DNA of 64,000 nucleotides, taken from Streptomyces sp. NBC_00775 (GTDB lineage: Bacteria; Actinomycetota; Actinomycetes; Streptomycetales; Streptomycetaceae). The notes beneath the pieces are model-generated. The model did not search any database. It had not been told where the DNA came from and saw only the letters and a list, made by a program, of their open reading frames with translations. Shown one piece after another: positions 35,259-43,869 of the stretch; within the stretch, counting starts at the first letter, position 1; each line of letters begins with the position of its first letter. The stretch lies in contig NZ_CP108938.1 in the NCBI RefSeq assembly GCF_036347135.1, positions 5,394,001 through 5,458,000 of the forward strand. The letters run 5' to 3'. Both the position numbers and the translations under genes were made by a program.

Positions 35259-35720
35259 ATGGATCAGGGGATGCAGACGGTTTGGCTCAGCGGCGCCGAG
35301 TGGTTCGCAGTCCTCCGCATCGGCCTGGGCCTGTGGTGGCTGGAGAGCTGGCGCCACAAGGACAAGAAGGAGTGGTTCGCCGGAGGCGGCATCACGTGGG
35401 CCGGAGGAGTCGCGGCCAAGCACCGATGGCCCTTCGTGCGGCTTGGCTTCGACCGCATAGTCAAGCCGCGGCCCCGTCTGATGGCCTACGTGGTTGCCTA
35501 CGCGGAACTGGCCCTCGGCCTCGGCCTCATCGCCGGCTTCCTCACGCCGATCGCTCTCGTCGGCGGGCTGGCGCTCAACCTGATCTACCTCGTGCTGATG
35601 ATTCACGACTGGGCCGAGCAGGGACAGAACTTGATGATGGCCCTGATCTCACTGGTCACCCTGTTCGCCATGGGTTGGCAGTCGTGGTCGCTCGACGCCG
35701 CGTTGGGACTCTTCGTATAG
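35259..35720 (+). CDS. DoxX-like integral membrane protein
   Basis: About 153 aa with four membrane helices (FAVLRIGLGLWWLESW, LMAYVVAYAELALGLGLIAGFL, LVGGLALNLIYLVLMIHDW, MMALISLVTLFAMGWQSW), as in the DoxX family. Family members associate with redox or thiosulfate/quinone chemistry, but no partner is proven here. The start is uncertain: ATG 35247, 35259 or 35271, with GGAGGGG at 35252. It shares the operator region with the divergent amidohydrolase operon. Confidence 0.8.
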   Translation: MDQGMQTVWLSGAEWFAVLRIGLGLWWLESWRHKDKKEWFAGGGITWAGGVAAKHRWPFVRLGFDRIVKPRPRLMAYVVAYAELALGLGLIAGFLTPIALVGGLALNLIYLVLMIHDWAEQGQNLMMALISLVTLFAMGWQSWSLDAALGLFV

Positions 35721-35754
35721 CGCCGAAACAGGGGGGTGTCACAGCGGTCACAGC

Positions 35755-35774
35755 GTCACGGTGATCACCGTGAC
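35755..35774. terminator. Perfect 20-bp palindrome between convergent genes
   Basis: A perfect dyad with arms GTCACGGTGA and TCACCGTGAC and no loop bases, between the 3' ends of DoxX and the second amidohydrolase. It could act as a bidirectional terminator or a protein-binding site. Confidence 0.4.
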
Positions 35775-35835
35775 CTCGACAAACATGCCGCGACAAGCCA
35801 TGACACCCCGGTTTCAAACCGTTCCCTTCGCCCCT

Positions 35836-35900
35836 TGGACGGACTGATGGGACGAATCACTGGACGAACCAGCCGAACGAACCAGCTGGACGAACTACTG
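35836..35900. repeat. Degenerate GGACGAAC-type tandem repeats
   Basis: Four to five imperfect units of 12-13 bp containing GGACGAA or CGAACGAACCAG lie against the stop codon of the second amidohydrolase. The unit resembles that at 29200-29283. Confidence 0.5.
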
Positions 35901-37190
35901 GGCCGCAGCCGTCGCTGCGCGCGCCCGAGCGCGGAAGGCCTCCAGCTTGTCGACCGGCTCTGTCAGCTGCCTGCTGCGGGAGCGGATGCTGACGTCGTGG
36001 CCCTCGGCCGCCTTCCGCAGCGCCCCAACGGTGGCCTGTTCGCGCGGGATGTGGGTGAAGGGGTCGAAGGAGTACCAGCGCATCGCGTTCTCGTAGGTCA
36101 TCTTCCGGGCGTCCGAGTCCGAGACGGAGCAGCTCTCCAGCACCTTGTGGAGCTGTTCCGGCGCGTCCGGCCACAGGGAGTCGCTGTGCGGGTAGTCGCC
36201 CTCCCAGGCGATGTTGTCGATGCCGATGTCGTGCCGGAGCTTCACCCCCAGCGAATCGGTGATGAAGCAGGTGAGGAAGTGCTCGCGGAACACCTCGGAG
36301 GGCAGCTTGCCGCCGAAGTCCTGGAGGGTCCAGGTCGAGTGCATCTCGAAGGTCCGGTCCACCCTCTCCAGGAAGTACGGGATCCAGCCCGTGCCACCCT
36401 CGGAGAGGGCGATCTTCAGGTCGGGGAAGTCCTTGACCGGGCGGGACCACAGCAGGTCGGCCGCGGCCGAGACGAGGTTCATCGGCTGGAGCGTGATCAT
36501 GACGTCGGGCGGTGAGTCGACGGCCGGGATGGCGAGCCGGCCGGACGAGCCGATGTGGACCGACAGGACGGTGTCCGTGTCGGACAGCGCCCGCCACAGC
36601 GGGTTCCAGTACTCGTGGTGGAAGCTCGGGTAGCCGAGGACTGCGGGGTTCTCGGTGAAGGTGAGCGAGTGGCAGCCCTTGGCGGCCACACGCCGGACCT
36701 CCGCCGCGCACAGTTCGGCATCCCAGATGGCAGGCAGCGCCATCGGAATGAACCGTCCGGGGTAGGCGGCGCACCACTCGTCGATGTGCCAGTCGTTGTA
36801 CGCCCGGACGAGCGCGAGCGAGAAGTCGGAGTCCTCGGTGGCGAACATCCTGGCCGAGAAGCCGGGGAAGGACGGGAAGTTCATCTGGGCGAGTACCCCG
36901 CCCGCGTTCATGTCCTTGACCCGTTCGTGCACGTCGTAGCATCCGGGCCGGATCTCGTCCATGCCCTGCGGATCCAGGCCGTACTCCTCCTTGGGCCGCC
37001 CGGCGACCGCGTTGAGCGCGGCGTTGCCGACGGTGTTGTCGCGGAACTGCCACACGTCACTGCCGTCCTCACGGTGGACCAGCCGCGGCGCCTCGTCCTG
37101 GTACCGCTGTGGCAGGTGGTTCACGAAGATGTCCGGCGGTTCGATGATGTGGTCGTCCACGCTGATCAGGATCAAATCGTCCCGCTGCAT
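35895..37190 (-). CDS. Amidohydrolase_2-type TIM-barrel metal-dependent hydrolase (second copy)
   Basis: A 431-aa paralogue of the amidohydrolase at 33857-35077. ILISVDDHIIEPPDIFVNHLPQR gives the D-x-H motif, VLSVHIGSSG the His, KIALSEGGTGWIPYFLERVDRT the signature, and WEGDYPHSDSLWPDAPEQ the final Asp. It has a longer C-terminus ending in Arg/Ala-rich helices. Start ATG at 37190 (MQRDDLILISVDDH) after GAAGGGA. Sharing its family with the neighbouring operon suggests sequential steps on one carboxylate, probably in aromatic or steroid-like catabolism (inference). Confidence 0.88.
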   Translation of the reverse strand: MQRDDLILISVDDHIIEPPDIFVNHLPQRYQDEAPRLVHREDGSDVWQFRDNTVGNAALNAVAGRPKEEYGLDPQGMDEIRPGCYDVHERVKDMNAGGVLAQMNFPSFPGFSARMFATEDSDFSLALVRAYNDWHIDEWCAAYPGRFIPMALPAIWDAELCAAEVRRVAAKGCHSLTFTENPAVLGYPSFHHEYWNPLWRALSDTDTVLSVHIGSSGRLAIPAVDSPPDVMITLQPMNLVSAAADLLWSRPVKDFPDLKIALSEGGTGWIPYFLERVDRTFEMHSTWTLQDFGGKLPSEVFREHFLTCFITDSLGVKLRHDIGIDNIAWEGDYPHSDSLWPDAPEQLHKVLESCSVSDSDARKMTYENAMRWYSFDPFTHIPREQATVGALRKAAEGHDVSIRSRSRQLTEPVDKLEAFRARARAATAAAQ

Positions 37191-37454
37191 GTCGGTCCCT
37201 TCAGTCTGACGCGGGCAGCACCTTGGCCACCTTGAGGGTCGTCGGAACGCCGTCACAGCCCGGGAACCTTGAGCTCGACGCCCCTACGAGGCACTCGCCC
37301 CAGCTCAGCGAGTCCCCTCCCGCACCATGCCGAATCCACGCTCTCTCTATTCGGAAACTACATTCTCCTCATGCGGGAATCAAGAATCCGAACCGAACGA
37401 TCTCCGGGGGCTGGAACATCTTGTGGACCTCCGACCGCCGCCACTCATAAGATC
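37191..37454. other. Intergenic region, divergent promoters
   Basis: About 300 bases between the amidohydrolase start and the gene at 37492, with somewhat lower GC than the surroundings. The TCTTTAGGAGTC motif lies at its right end. No gene is visible. Confidence 0.5.
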
Positions 37455-37481
37455 TTCAAGTCATCTTTAGGAGTCATGGCT
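37455..37481 (+). promoter_or_regulatory. Promoter-like motif shared with the GntR gene
   Basis: TCAAGTCATCTTTAGGAGTC (37456-37475) followed by ATGGCT. It differs at only two of 20 positions from 30411-30430 and is 17 bp before the TTG start of the next gene. Confidence 0.45.
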
Positions 37482-37491
37482 GGGGGACGAG

Positions 37492-38055
37492 TTGAGTACC
37501 GGCGAGCAGCTCGTCACCATCGCCGCGGTACTCCTCGGTGCGCTGATGACCCACGTCACCAACTACCTGATGGAGAGAAGCCGGAACCGGTACCAGCTCC
37601 TGACCCGGTGGGACGACAAGAAGATCGACGCGTACGGGGATTACGTGGACGCCGTGAAGGCGAGGATCGCCATGTCCGTCCGGCTGTACGAGTCCAGAGA
37701 GGGCCTGTCCGGGAGCGAAAGGTCCGAGCACGACTTGCGTGAGGACCTGTCAGAAGCCAGTCGCGCATGGGGTGGCTGCTTCGAACGCGTCATGCTGCTC
37801 GGCGGCGATGACGCCATCGAGGCGGGACATGAGCTGAACACCGTGGTCGCGGAGATCGTCTGGCAGGCCACGGGCAAGATCGGCGGAAGCCTGGACAGCT
37901 GGCGCGGGCGCAACCGAACGGCGTTCCGCGCGATCAACGCCTTCCACGAGGCCGCTCGGCAAGACCTCGGCATCCAGGGAAGCGTCACGGGCGAACGGCA
38001 CCCCGAGAGAGATCTCCTGCTCCCGCCCTCGCGCCAGACGTCCGACGACGACTGA
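37492..38055 (+). CDS. Membrane-anchored protein of unknown function
   Basis: A 187-aa protein. An N-terminal helix (LVTIAAVLLGALMTHVTNYLM) is followed by basic residues (ERSRNRYQLLTRWDDKKIDAYGDYVDAVKARIAMSVRLYE) and a helical cytoplasmic domain ending in an acidic tail (TSDDD). TTG start with GGGGGACGA just before it. The pattern (one helix then a long amphipathic helical domain) is common among Streptomyces accessory proteins, but I cannot name the family. It has its own promoter-like motif. Confidence 0.65.
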   Translation: MSTGEQLVTIAAVLLGALMTHVTNYLMERSRNRYQLLTRWDDKKIDAYGDYVDAVKARIAMSVRLYESREGLSGSERSEHDLREDLSEASRAWGGCFERVMLLGGDDAIEAGHELNTVVAEIVWQATGKIGGSLDSWRGRNRTAFRAINAFHEAARQDLGIQGSVTGERHPERDLLLPPSRQTSDDD

Positions 38056-38245
38056 TCGCCCTGCGCCGGCCAAGGCCCCGCCGGTTTCCGCAGGTTCCGC
38101 CGGTTCCGCCGCACAATCTCTGGCCTCTTCACGCCCGACGTGCCACCCTGCCAGCCGCTCGCTGTCGGCCCCTGCCGTCCGCCGGGCCCAGGGCCAACGC
38201 GGGGACCGATCAGGAAGGACCCTCCTGACCGAAGAGGAGACAGAG

Positions 38246-38878
38246 ATGAGTGACCCCGACGGCAATGAGCAACTGAGCTCCGCGCAGGCCGGAATGCCTC
38301 AGCCCCCAGAGACAGCATCGGAGGCAGCACCGGAGGCAGCGGAGGACACCACTGAGCAGAAGCTCAGGGCGAGCCACGCCGCACGCACCCGAAGCGCCGC
38401 GTCCCGAGCCGCGGCAATCTGTCACTACATCGGGCAACACAGCTCTGCCGAGAAGCACGAAGCTGGAACGGCGGACGAGCAGATCTCATGGAAGTCCGCC
38501 CACGCCGCTCGCGTAGCCGCTCAGGCAGTCGCCGTCCTCGCCGAGAGCTCCCCCGCCCCCGCAGCCGACTCGCGGTGCGCCAGGAACGCCGCCGCCTCCG
38601 CTGCCCAAGCCGCCCAGATGGGCCAGCTCCACGACAACTCCAGCGAGCTGTCCGTTGCCGCCTGTCGCGCCGCTCTCAAGGCATCCCAGGCCGCCGCAGC
38701 AGCTGCGGGGGCGGGAGGCCTGGGCGAGAACGAGACGCTGAACGCCAAGGCGGACGCGGCCGAGGCGGACGCCGTCGCCGCCGCCAAGGAAGCGGGATGG
38801 ATGCTGCCGGGCCAAGACCTTCCTGAGGTGTCGACGGGCATACGGAGCCCTGATCTCCTGTCGATGCTCCACCTGTGA
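38246..38878 (+). CDS. Ala-rich helical protein of unknown function
   Basis: A 210-aa soluble protein with about 30% Ala. The N-terminus is acidic and disordered (PPETASEAAPEAAEDTTEQ), followed by helical repeats (SHAARTRSAASRAAAICHYIG, SAHAARVAAQAVAVLAESS, RNAAASAAQAAQMGQL, RAALKASQAAAAAAG). Each helix contributes a small-residue face, suggesting a helical bundle. No motif is recognised. GAGGAGA precedes the ATG and a strong terminator follows. Confidence 0.65.
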   Translation: MSDPDGNEQLSSAQAGMPQPPETASEAAPEAAEDTTEQKLRASHAARTRSAASRAAAICHYIGQHSSAEKHEAGTADEQISWKSAHAARVAAQAVAVLAESSPAPAADSRCARNAAASAAQAAQMGQLHDNSSELSVAACRAALKASQAAAAAAGAGGLGENETLNAKADAAEADAVAAAKEAGWMLPGQDLPEVSTGIRSPDLLSMLHL

Positions 38879-38929
38879 CGGTGCCGCCCGCCGCGTACCG
38901 GCACGCACTCGCTACTCGCTCCACACACC

Positions 38930-38981
38930 GCACCGTTCGGTACCGGTCCCTCCCCTCGTGGGGACCGGTACCGAACGGTGC
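38930..38981 (+). terminator. Very strong terminator after the Ala-rich protein gene
   Basis: Perfect 20-21 bp stem with arms GCACCGTTCGGTACCGGTCC and GGACCGGTACCGAACGGTGC around a loop of about ten bases. Confidence 0.85.
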
Positions 38982-39352
38982 GGGCGGAGTCGATCCGCGC
39001 CGTGTCGGCGTGCCGGCACGAATCGAGTAGAGGTCGGACCCGTGATCGACGCGATTACGGTCCTGATGGCACCGGCTCCACGGATCTCTCAGGCTCACGC
39101 GCCGAGACCCTCGCCACCGTCTCGTGCTCCAGCGGAAGCTGACCGAAAACATGCGGCGTCATAAGTTGTCTCTCCGAGCGCTGAGCTGGTGGCCCGTCCG
39201 GACGTAGCGTGGTTGATTCGCTACTGCGTCGAGATCCTGCCAGTTGGGACTCACGCCGAGAAGATTCCGGCACCGGACCGGCGACTTCACCGCAGGTCAG
39301 CCATATAAGGTGAGTTTTCCGGTCCGGATCCAGGTGTGGGGGAAGTTAAGGG
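38982..39352. other. Upstream region of the nSTAND-WD40 gene
   Basis: About 370 bases with no gene. It includes a GTAGCG ... CGCTAC dyad near 39205 and an AT-richer CATATAAGGTGAG near 39300 that could belong to the promoter. Confidence 0.45.
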
Positions 39353-42300
39353 GTGGAGGCCTTGAGTTCCGACTCAGGGGCACGCACAGCCTTCGCGGAA
39401 CGTCTCGCGCTGCTGTACAAGGAGGCCGGCAACCCTCCCCTCAAGAGCGTGGCCGAGGCGATCGTCCGGCTTCATCGGGTCGATGAGCGAGGGCGGCCCG
39501 TACGGGTGTCCGTTCAGCGGATCAGCGACTGGCGACGGGCCAAGAACGTGCCTGCCCAGTTCGCCGCACTCGCGGCGGTGCTCCAGGTCCTGATCCCCGA
39601 AGCACGTCGCTTGCGCCCCGCGCCGGTGTCCACGGGCCTGTACGACCTGGCCCAGTGGCAGCGGCTGTGGGAGCGCGCGGTCGCCGACCCGGTCGGCGAC
39701 TCCCCTGCGACATCCGCGGGGGAGGAGGAGAAGGAACGATCCGCGGTCGAAGCCCCCGCCCTCCCCGGTGGTGTGTGCCCGTACCTGGGGCTCGCCTCAT
39801 ACCGTCAGCAGGACGCCCGGTGGTTCTTCGGCCGAGAGCGGAGCACGGATGCCCTCATCGCTCAGCTCCGGGCAGTGGAGAAGACGGGTGGCCTGGTCAT
39901 GCTCGTGGGCGCCTCAGGAGCGGGAAAGTCCTCCCTGCTGAACGCCGGCTTGGTGACCGCATTGCAGAACACCGCGCTGGGGGACGAGAACAGCCGAGCG
40001 AGGGAGGTTCTGCAGCTCGTGCCGGGAGGCGATCCTCTCTCGGAGCTGACCCGTCGGATCCCCGAGCTCGCACAGCTCGTCTCTCCGGAGGAACCGACAG
40101 CGCAGGAGCCCGGCACTCGGCAATTCGCGGACGCGGTGAGGGAAGCCGTCACGGCATGGGCGAAACGCGAGACATCCTCCGCCGCTCGTCCGGTCGTCAT
40201 CGTGGACCAGTTCGAGGAGGCGTTCACCCTCTGCTCCGACGAGGCGGACAAGCGCACCTTCATCCAGCTCCTCCACGCCGCGTGCTCGCCCGCCGACACC
40301 GGTGCCCCAGCCCCCGTACTCGTAGTCCTCGGCATACGCGCCGACTTCTACGAGCAGTGCCTCGGATATCCCGAACTGGCCGACGCGCTGCAACACCGGC
40401 ACATGGTGCTCGGACCGCTGACCAACGCGGAACTGCGCGAAGCGGTAACCGGACCGGCCAAGGCCGTGGGCCTGGAGCTCGAACCGGGGCTGGCGGAGCT
40501 GATCGTCCGGGAAGTGAGCGCCGACGGCCCCCGTGGGGCGCACGACGCGGGGGCCCTGCCCCTCCTCTCCCACGCCCTGCTCGCCACCTGGCAACGGCGG
40601 AAGGCGGGCAGACTGACGCTGGCCGGCTACCGCGCGGCGGGCGGGATCCAAGGAGCGGTGGCGGCGACCGCCGAGCGGGCCTGGTCCGGCCTCGACCCGG
40701 CGGCGCGTACGGCCGCGAGGCTGCTCCTCCTCAGGCTGGTCCGGCTGGGCGAGGACACACAGGCCACCCGCAGGCGGGGGACGCGGCGCCAGCTGGCGGA
40801 GGAGTCGACTGATCCCAACAAGACGGAGGAGTCGCTCGAAGCGCTCGTTCGCGCCCGCTTGGTGACCCTCGACGCGGAGACCGTGGAGATCACCCATGAA
40901 GCGCTGCTCCACGCCTGGCCGCGCCTGCGCGACTGGATCGACGAGGACCGGAACGACCACCTGGTGCGCCAGCAGCTGGAGGAGGACGGCAGGGCCTGGG
41001 AGGGCTCGGAGCGTGACTCCTCGCTGCTCTACCGGGGTTCCCGCCTGGAGCAGGCCCACGGCTGGGCGAAATCTGCCGGGCACACCTTCCTAACCCGGAG
41101 CGCGGTGGAGTTCCTGGCCGCTTCGGTCAGGCTGCGCAGGCGCACGGTCTGGATCAGCCGTAGCGCCGTCTCGGCTCTGGTCGTCCTGGCGATACTCGCC
41201 GCCGGCTCGGCGGTGGTGGCGTGGCAGCAGCGGGACGACGCCGTGTTCGCGCAGGTGATCGCCGAAGCCGATCGCGTCCAGTACACGGATCCGTCGTTGT
41301 CCGCTCAACTCGACCTGGTCGCACACCGCTTACGGTCGGGCGACGAGGGCGCGAACAACCGGCTGATCTCGATCGTGAACGCACCTCTGGCCACGCCGCT
41401 TCTCGGCCACACCGGCGCCGTCTACCTCACCTCCTTCAGCCCCAACGGGAAGATCCTGGCCACCGCCAGCTACGACCGAACCGTTCGGCTGTGGGACGTG
41501 ACGGACCGGACTCACCCCAAACCCCTGGGCAAGCCCCTCACCGGCCACACGAGTTGGGTGAGCACCGCGGTCTTCAGCCCGGACGGCCGGACCCTCGCCA
41601 GCGCTTCCGACGACGGCACGATCCGGCTGTGGGACGTACGGGATCCCAGCCACCCGCGCCCGCTCGGCGCGCCCTTGACCGGCCATGACGGCACGATCTA
41701 CCTGCTCGCCTTCAGCCCGGACGGACACACTCTGGCCGCCGCCACCGAAGACCACGTCGTACGCCTGTGGAACGTGAGCGACCCGCGCAAGCCGAGCACG
41801 CTCGGCGCTCTGACCGGGCAGACCGCCGCCGTACGCTCCGTGGCCTTCAGCCCCGACGGCCGGACGCTGGCGGCCGGCGGCGACGACACGACGATCAGGC
41901 TGTGGAACGTGGCCGATCCGCGTCACCCCAAGCCGATCGCCGCGGTGCTGACCGGCCACACGGACCTCGTGCACTCCGTGGCCTTCAGCCCCGACGGCCG
42001 CACCCTCGCCAGCGGCAGCGCGGACGACACCGTCCGGCTGTGGAACGTCGCCGACCCACGCCACGCGGCGCCGCTCGGCGCGCCGCTCACCGGCCACACC
42101 GGTCCCATCTGGTCCGTGGCCTTCAGCCCCGACGGATCCATGCTCGCCGCCGCCAGCCAGGACAGTACGGCGAGCCTGTGGAACGTCAGTGATCCGGCAT
42201 ACCCGTCGCAGGTCGGCGAGCCGCTCGCAGGGAGCAGCGGCGAGATGTACGCCCTGGGCTTCAGCCCCGACGGCCGCACCCTCGCCACCGGGAGTGGCGA

Positions 42301-43366
42301 CAACACGGTCCGTCTGTGGTCGATACCGACGTCGGACATGATCGGCCGCATCGGAGCGTTCCGCCAGGACGGGCGGGTGCTCGCCACGGCCGCGAGCGAC
42401 GGAAGAATTCGTTTGTGGAACGTGGAGACTCCCAGCCGACCCGTATCGCTGGGCAAACCGTTCACGCCCGGGGAGGGTGAGGTGCGTGAGCCGACTTTCT
42501 CCCCCGACGGCCACACCCTCGCGGTGCTGACCGGAAATCGCACGGTGCAACTGTGGAACGTCACCGACCCGGCCCGGCCTGTCTCCTACGGGCAGCCCAT
42601 CGCCCTGCGGACACGGTTCGCGGCTGCCCTGGCCTTCAGCCCGGACGGGCGCACACTGGCAACCGCCTATGACGACCGCACCATCCAGTTGTGGAACATC
42701 AGCGACCCCTCCCGTCCGCGTCCGCTCGGCGCGCCGCTCACCGGCCACAAGGGCTACGTCAACTCCCTCGTCTTCAGCCCGGACGGCCGTACGCTCGCCA
42801 GCGGCAGCGCGGACGACACCATCCGGCTCTGGAACGTGACGGACCCCCGTCATGCCGCCCGGCTCGGCGCGCCCCTCAAGGGACACCTCGGCCCCATCAA
42901 CGCGCTCGCCTACAGTCCGGACGGCCATACGTTGGCCAGCGGCAGCGACGACAACACCGTCCGCCTCTGGGACATCACCGACCCCCTCAAGGCGGCCCCG
43001 CTGGGCTCCCCTCTCACGGGCCACACCGAAGCGGTCGTGTCGCTGACGTTCAGCCAGGACGGCCACACCCTGGCCAGCGGCGGCAACGACAACACCGTCC
43101 GCCTCTGGAACATCACCCACCCGTCCAAGGCCGCCCCCATCGGCCAGTCGATGAGCCCCAACGCCAAAACAGGCAATTTCCTGTCGTTCAGCCCCACGAG
43201 CCACATGCTCGGAGTATCGAGCGGCACCGACACCGTCCGGCTGTGGAACCTGGACGTCGACGAGGCCATTCGTCACATTTGCTCAGCCACTCGGGGCGTT
43301 CTGACACCGGAAAAATGGCAGGAGTATCTGCCCCGACTCTCGTACGAGCCTCCGTGCGCTGGGTAA
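39353..43366 (+). CDS. nSTAND-type P-loop NTPase with membrane helix and 14 WD40 repeats
   Basis: A 1337-aa protein. Residues 1-90 form a helix-turn-helix-like effector or adaptor (LKSVAEAIVRLHRV...VSVQRISDWRRAKNVPAQF). The NTPase begins CPYLGLASYRQQDARWFFGRE (an nSTAND1 start), with Walker A GASGAGKSS at about 186-194 and Walker B VVIVDQFEEA at about 281-290. Winged-helix and helical arms follow, including HEALLHAWPRLRDWI, then a membrane helix near 598-623 (AVSALVVLAILAAGSAVVAW). The remainder is WD40 repeats ending RLWN/RLWD: I count 14, enough for two seven-bladed propellers. Such proteins act as ligand-triggered switches; some STAND NTPases are anti-phage sensors. Start GTG at 39353. A terminator follows. 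Confidence 0.9.
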   Translation: MEALSSDSGARTAFAERLALLYKEAGNPPLKSVAEAIVRLHRVDERGRPVRVSVQRISDWRRAKNVPAQFAALAAVLQVLIPEARRLRPAPVSTGLYDLAQWQRLWERAVADPVGDSPATSAGEEEKERSAVEAPALPGGVCPYLGLASYRQQDARWFFGRERSTDALIAQLRAVEKTGGLVMLVGASGAGKSSLLNAGLVTALQNTALGDENSRAREVLQLVPGGDPLSELTRRIPELAQLVSPEEPTAQEPGTRQFADAVREAVTAWAKRETSSAARPVVIVDQFEEAFTLCSDEADKRTFIQLLHAACSPADTGAPAPVLVVLGIRADFYEQCLGYPELADALQHRHMVLGPLTNAELREAVTGPAKAVGLELEPGLAELIVREVSADGPRGAHDAGALPLLSHALLATWQRRKAGRLTLAGYRAAGGIQGAVAATAERAWSGLDPAARTAARLLLLRLVRLGEDTQATRRRGTRRQLAEESTDPNKTEESLEALVRARLVTLDAETVEITHEALLHAWPRLRDWIDEDRNDHLVRQQLEEDGRAWEGSERDSSLLYRGSRLEQAHGWAKSAGHTFLTRSAVEFLAASVRLRRRTVWISRSAVSALVVLAILAAGSAVVAWQQRDDAVFAQVIAEADRVQYTDPSLSAQLDLVAHRLRSGDEGANNRLISIVNAPLATPLLGHTGAVYLTSFSPNGKILATASYDRTVRLWDVTDRTHPKPLGKPLTGHTSWVSTAVFSPDGRTLASASDDGTIRLWDVRDPSHPRPLGAPLTGHDGTIYLLAFSPDGHTLAAATEDHVVRLWNVSDPRKPSTLGALTGQTAAVRSVAFSPDGRTLAAGGDDTTIRLWNVADPRHPKPIAAVLTGHTDLVHSVAFSPDGRTLASGSADDTVRLWNVADPRHAAPLGAPLTGHTGPIWSVAFSPDGSMLAAASQDSTASLWNVSDPAYPSQVGEPLAGSSGEMYALGFSPDGRTLATGSGDNTVRLWSIPTSDMIGRIGAFRQDGRVLATAASDGRIRLWNVETPSRPVSLGKPFTPGEGEVREPTFSPDGHTLAVLTGNRTVQLWNVTDPARPVSYGQPIALRTRFAAALAFSPDGRTLATAYDDRTIQLWNISDPSRPRPLGAPLTGHKGYVNSLVFSPDGRTLASGSADDTIRLWNVTDPRHAARLGAPLKGHLGPINALAYSPDGHTLASGSDDNTVRLWDITDPLKAAPLGSPLTGHTEAVVSLTFSQDGHTLASGGNDNTVRLWNITHPSKAAPIGQSMSPNAKTGNFLSFSPTSHMLGVSSGTDTVRLWNLDVDEAIRHICSATRGVLTPEKWQEYLPRLSYEPPCAG
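41398..43262 (+). repeat. WD40-encoding tandem repeats
   Basis: Fourteen repeats of about 129-135 bp encode LTGHT-x-V-x-SVAFSPDGRTLASGS-x-D-x-TVRLWNV-type blades. DNA identity is high among several adjacent copies (for example around 42000 and 42790), so recombination between blades is possible. Confidence 0.85.
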
Positions 43367-43488
43367 GGGAGCCGAGCCCCGACCAGCGGCACGCCCCGAG
43401 CACGGTCACGTGATCCGGATCACAACTCCCCATCGCGGCTGAGCAGTTGCCTCCCCCCGCACAAGCAGCCTTGTTACCCTTGGCCATA

Positions 43489-43528
43489 GCCCGATCGCTG
43501 GTGCATCCCCCGTCGCCAGCGGTCGGGC
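43489..43528 (+). terminator. Terminator after the nSTAND-WD40 gene
   Basis: Stem GCCCGATCGCTGG / CCAGCGGTCGGGC with one G-U pair, followed by GTTTCC on the + strand. Confidence 0.7.
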
Positions 43529-43618
43529 GTTTCCGTGTCTTGCGCCGCCTCACGAGTCCGTCATGGTCATGAACGGTGAGGATGCCTTCGCAGATCGCGG
43601 GACGCGGTGGCAAAACAA

Positions 43619-43655
43619 AGAGCGGGCGCTTCCCACCAGGGAAAACGCCCGCTCT
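43619..43655 (-). terminator. Terminator next to the partial tRNA-Ile copy
   Basis: Stem AGAGCGGGCG..TTCCC / GGGAA..CGCCCGCTCT, followed on the minus strand by TTGTTTTGCC. Its place 16 bp past the truncated tRNA matches that of an original tRNA terminator. Confidence 0.75.
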
Positions 43656-43670
43656 TCTTGATCTTCTGAT

Positions 43671-43714
43671 GTGGGGCTAACAGGATTTGAACCTGTGGCC
43701 TCATCCTTATCAGG
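43671..43714 (-). repeat. 44-bp direct repeat of the tRNA-Ile 3' end (putative att site)
   Basis: Identical base for base to 44810-44853, covering the tRNA from the anticodon loop to the 3' end. The upstream half of the tRNA is missing, and the sequence diverges right after position 43714. This is the form of an att core made by integration into a tRNA gene. Confidence 0.9.
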
Positions 43715-43869
43715 TCGATCAATGGGAGTCTCCGTCGTCGGGCAACTCGCCCCGCGCCTCGACGGACTGTCCGCCAGGGTTCGGGTTCAACCGCCTCGGT
43801 CCGCCCTTGTTGGTGTCAAGCACTGATGTCACCGACGAGGCGTGCCCTTGACAACCCCAACTCAGCGCA

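Larger units (their letters stand above)
43367..43670. other. Intergenic region with two terminator hairpins
   Basis: About 300 bases without a gene. It contains GTGATCCGGATCAC (43410-43423), a terminator for the nSTAND gene, and a leftward terminator next to the tRNA fragment. Confidence 0.55.

Noticed and set aside
38246..38878. Possible toxin-antitoxin pair with the gene at 37492
   Set aside because: The two genes are 190 bp apart, both larger than typical, and neither shows a toxin or antitoxin motif.
41398..43262. CRISPR-like periodic repeats
   Set aside because: The period of about 130 bp and the repeated amino-acid blade show WD40 coding repeats. I saw no short palindromic repeats with unique spacers anywhere in the window.
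41330..43276. 648-codon minus-strand frame opposite the WD40 repeats
   Set aside because: It repeats with the blade period only because it is the complement of the WD40 coding repeats.
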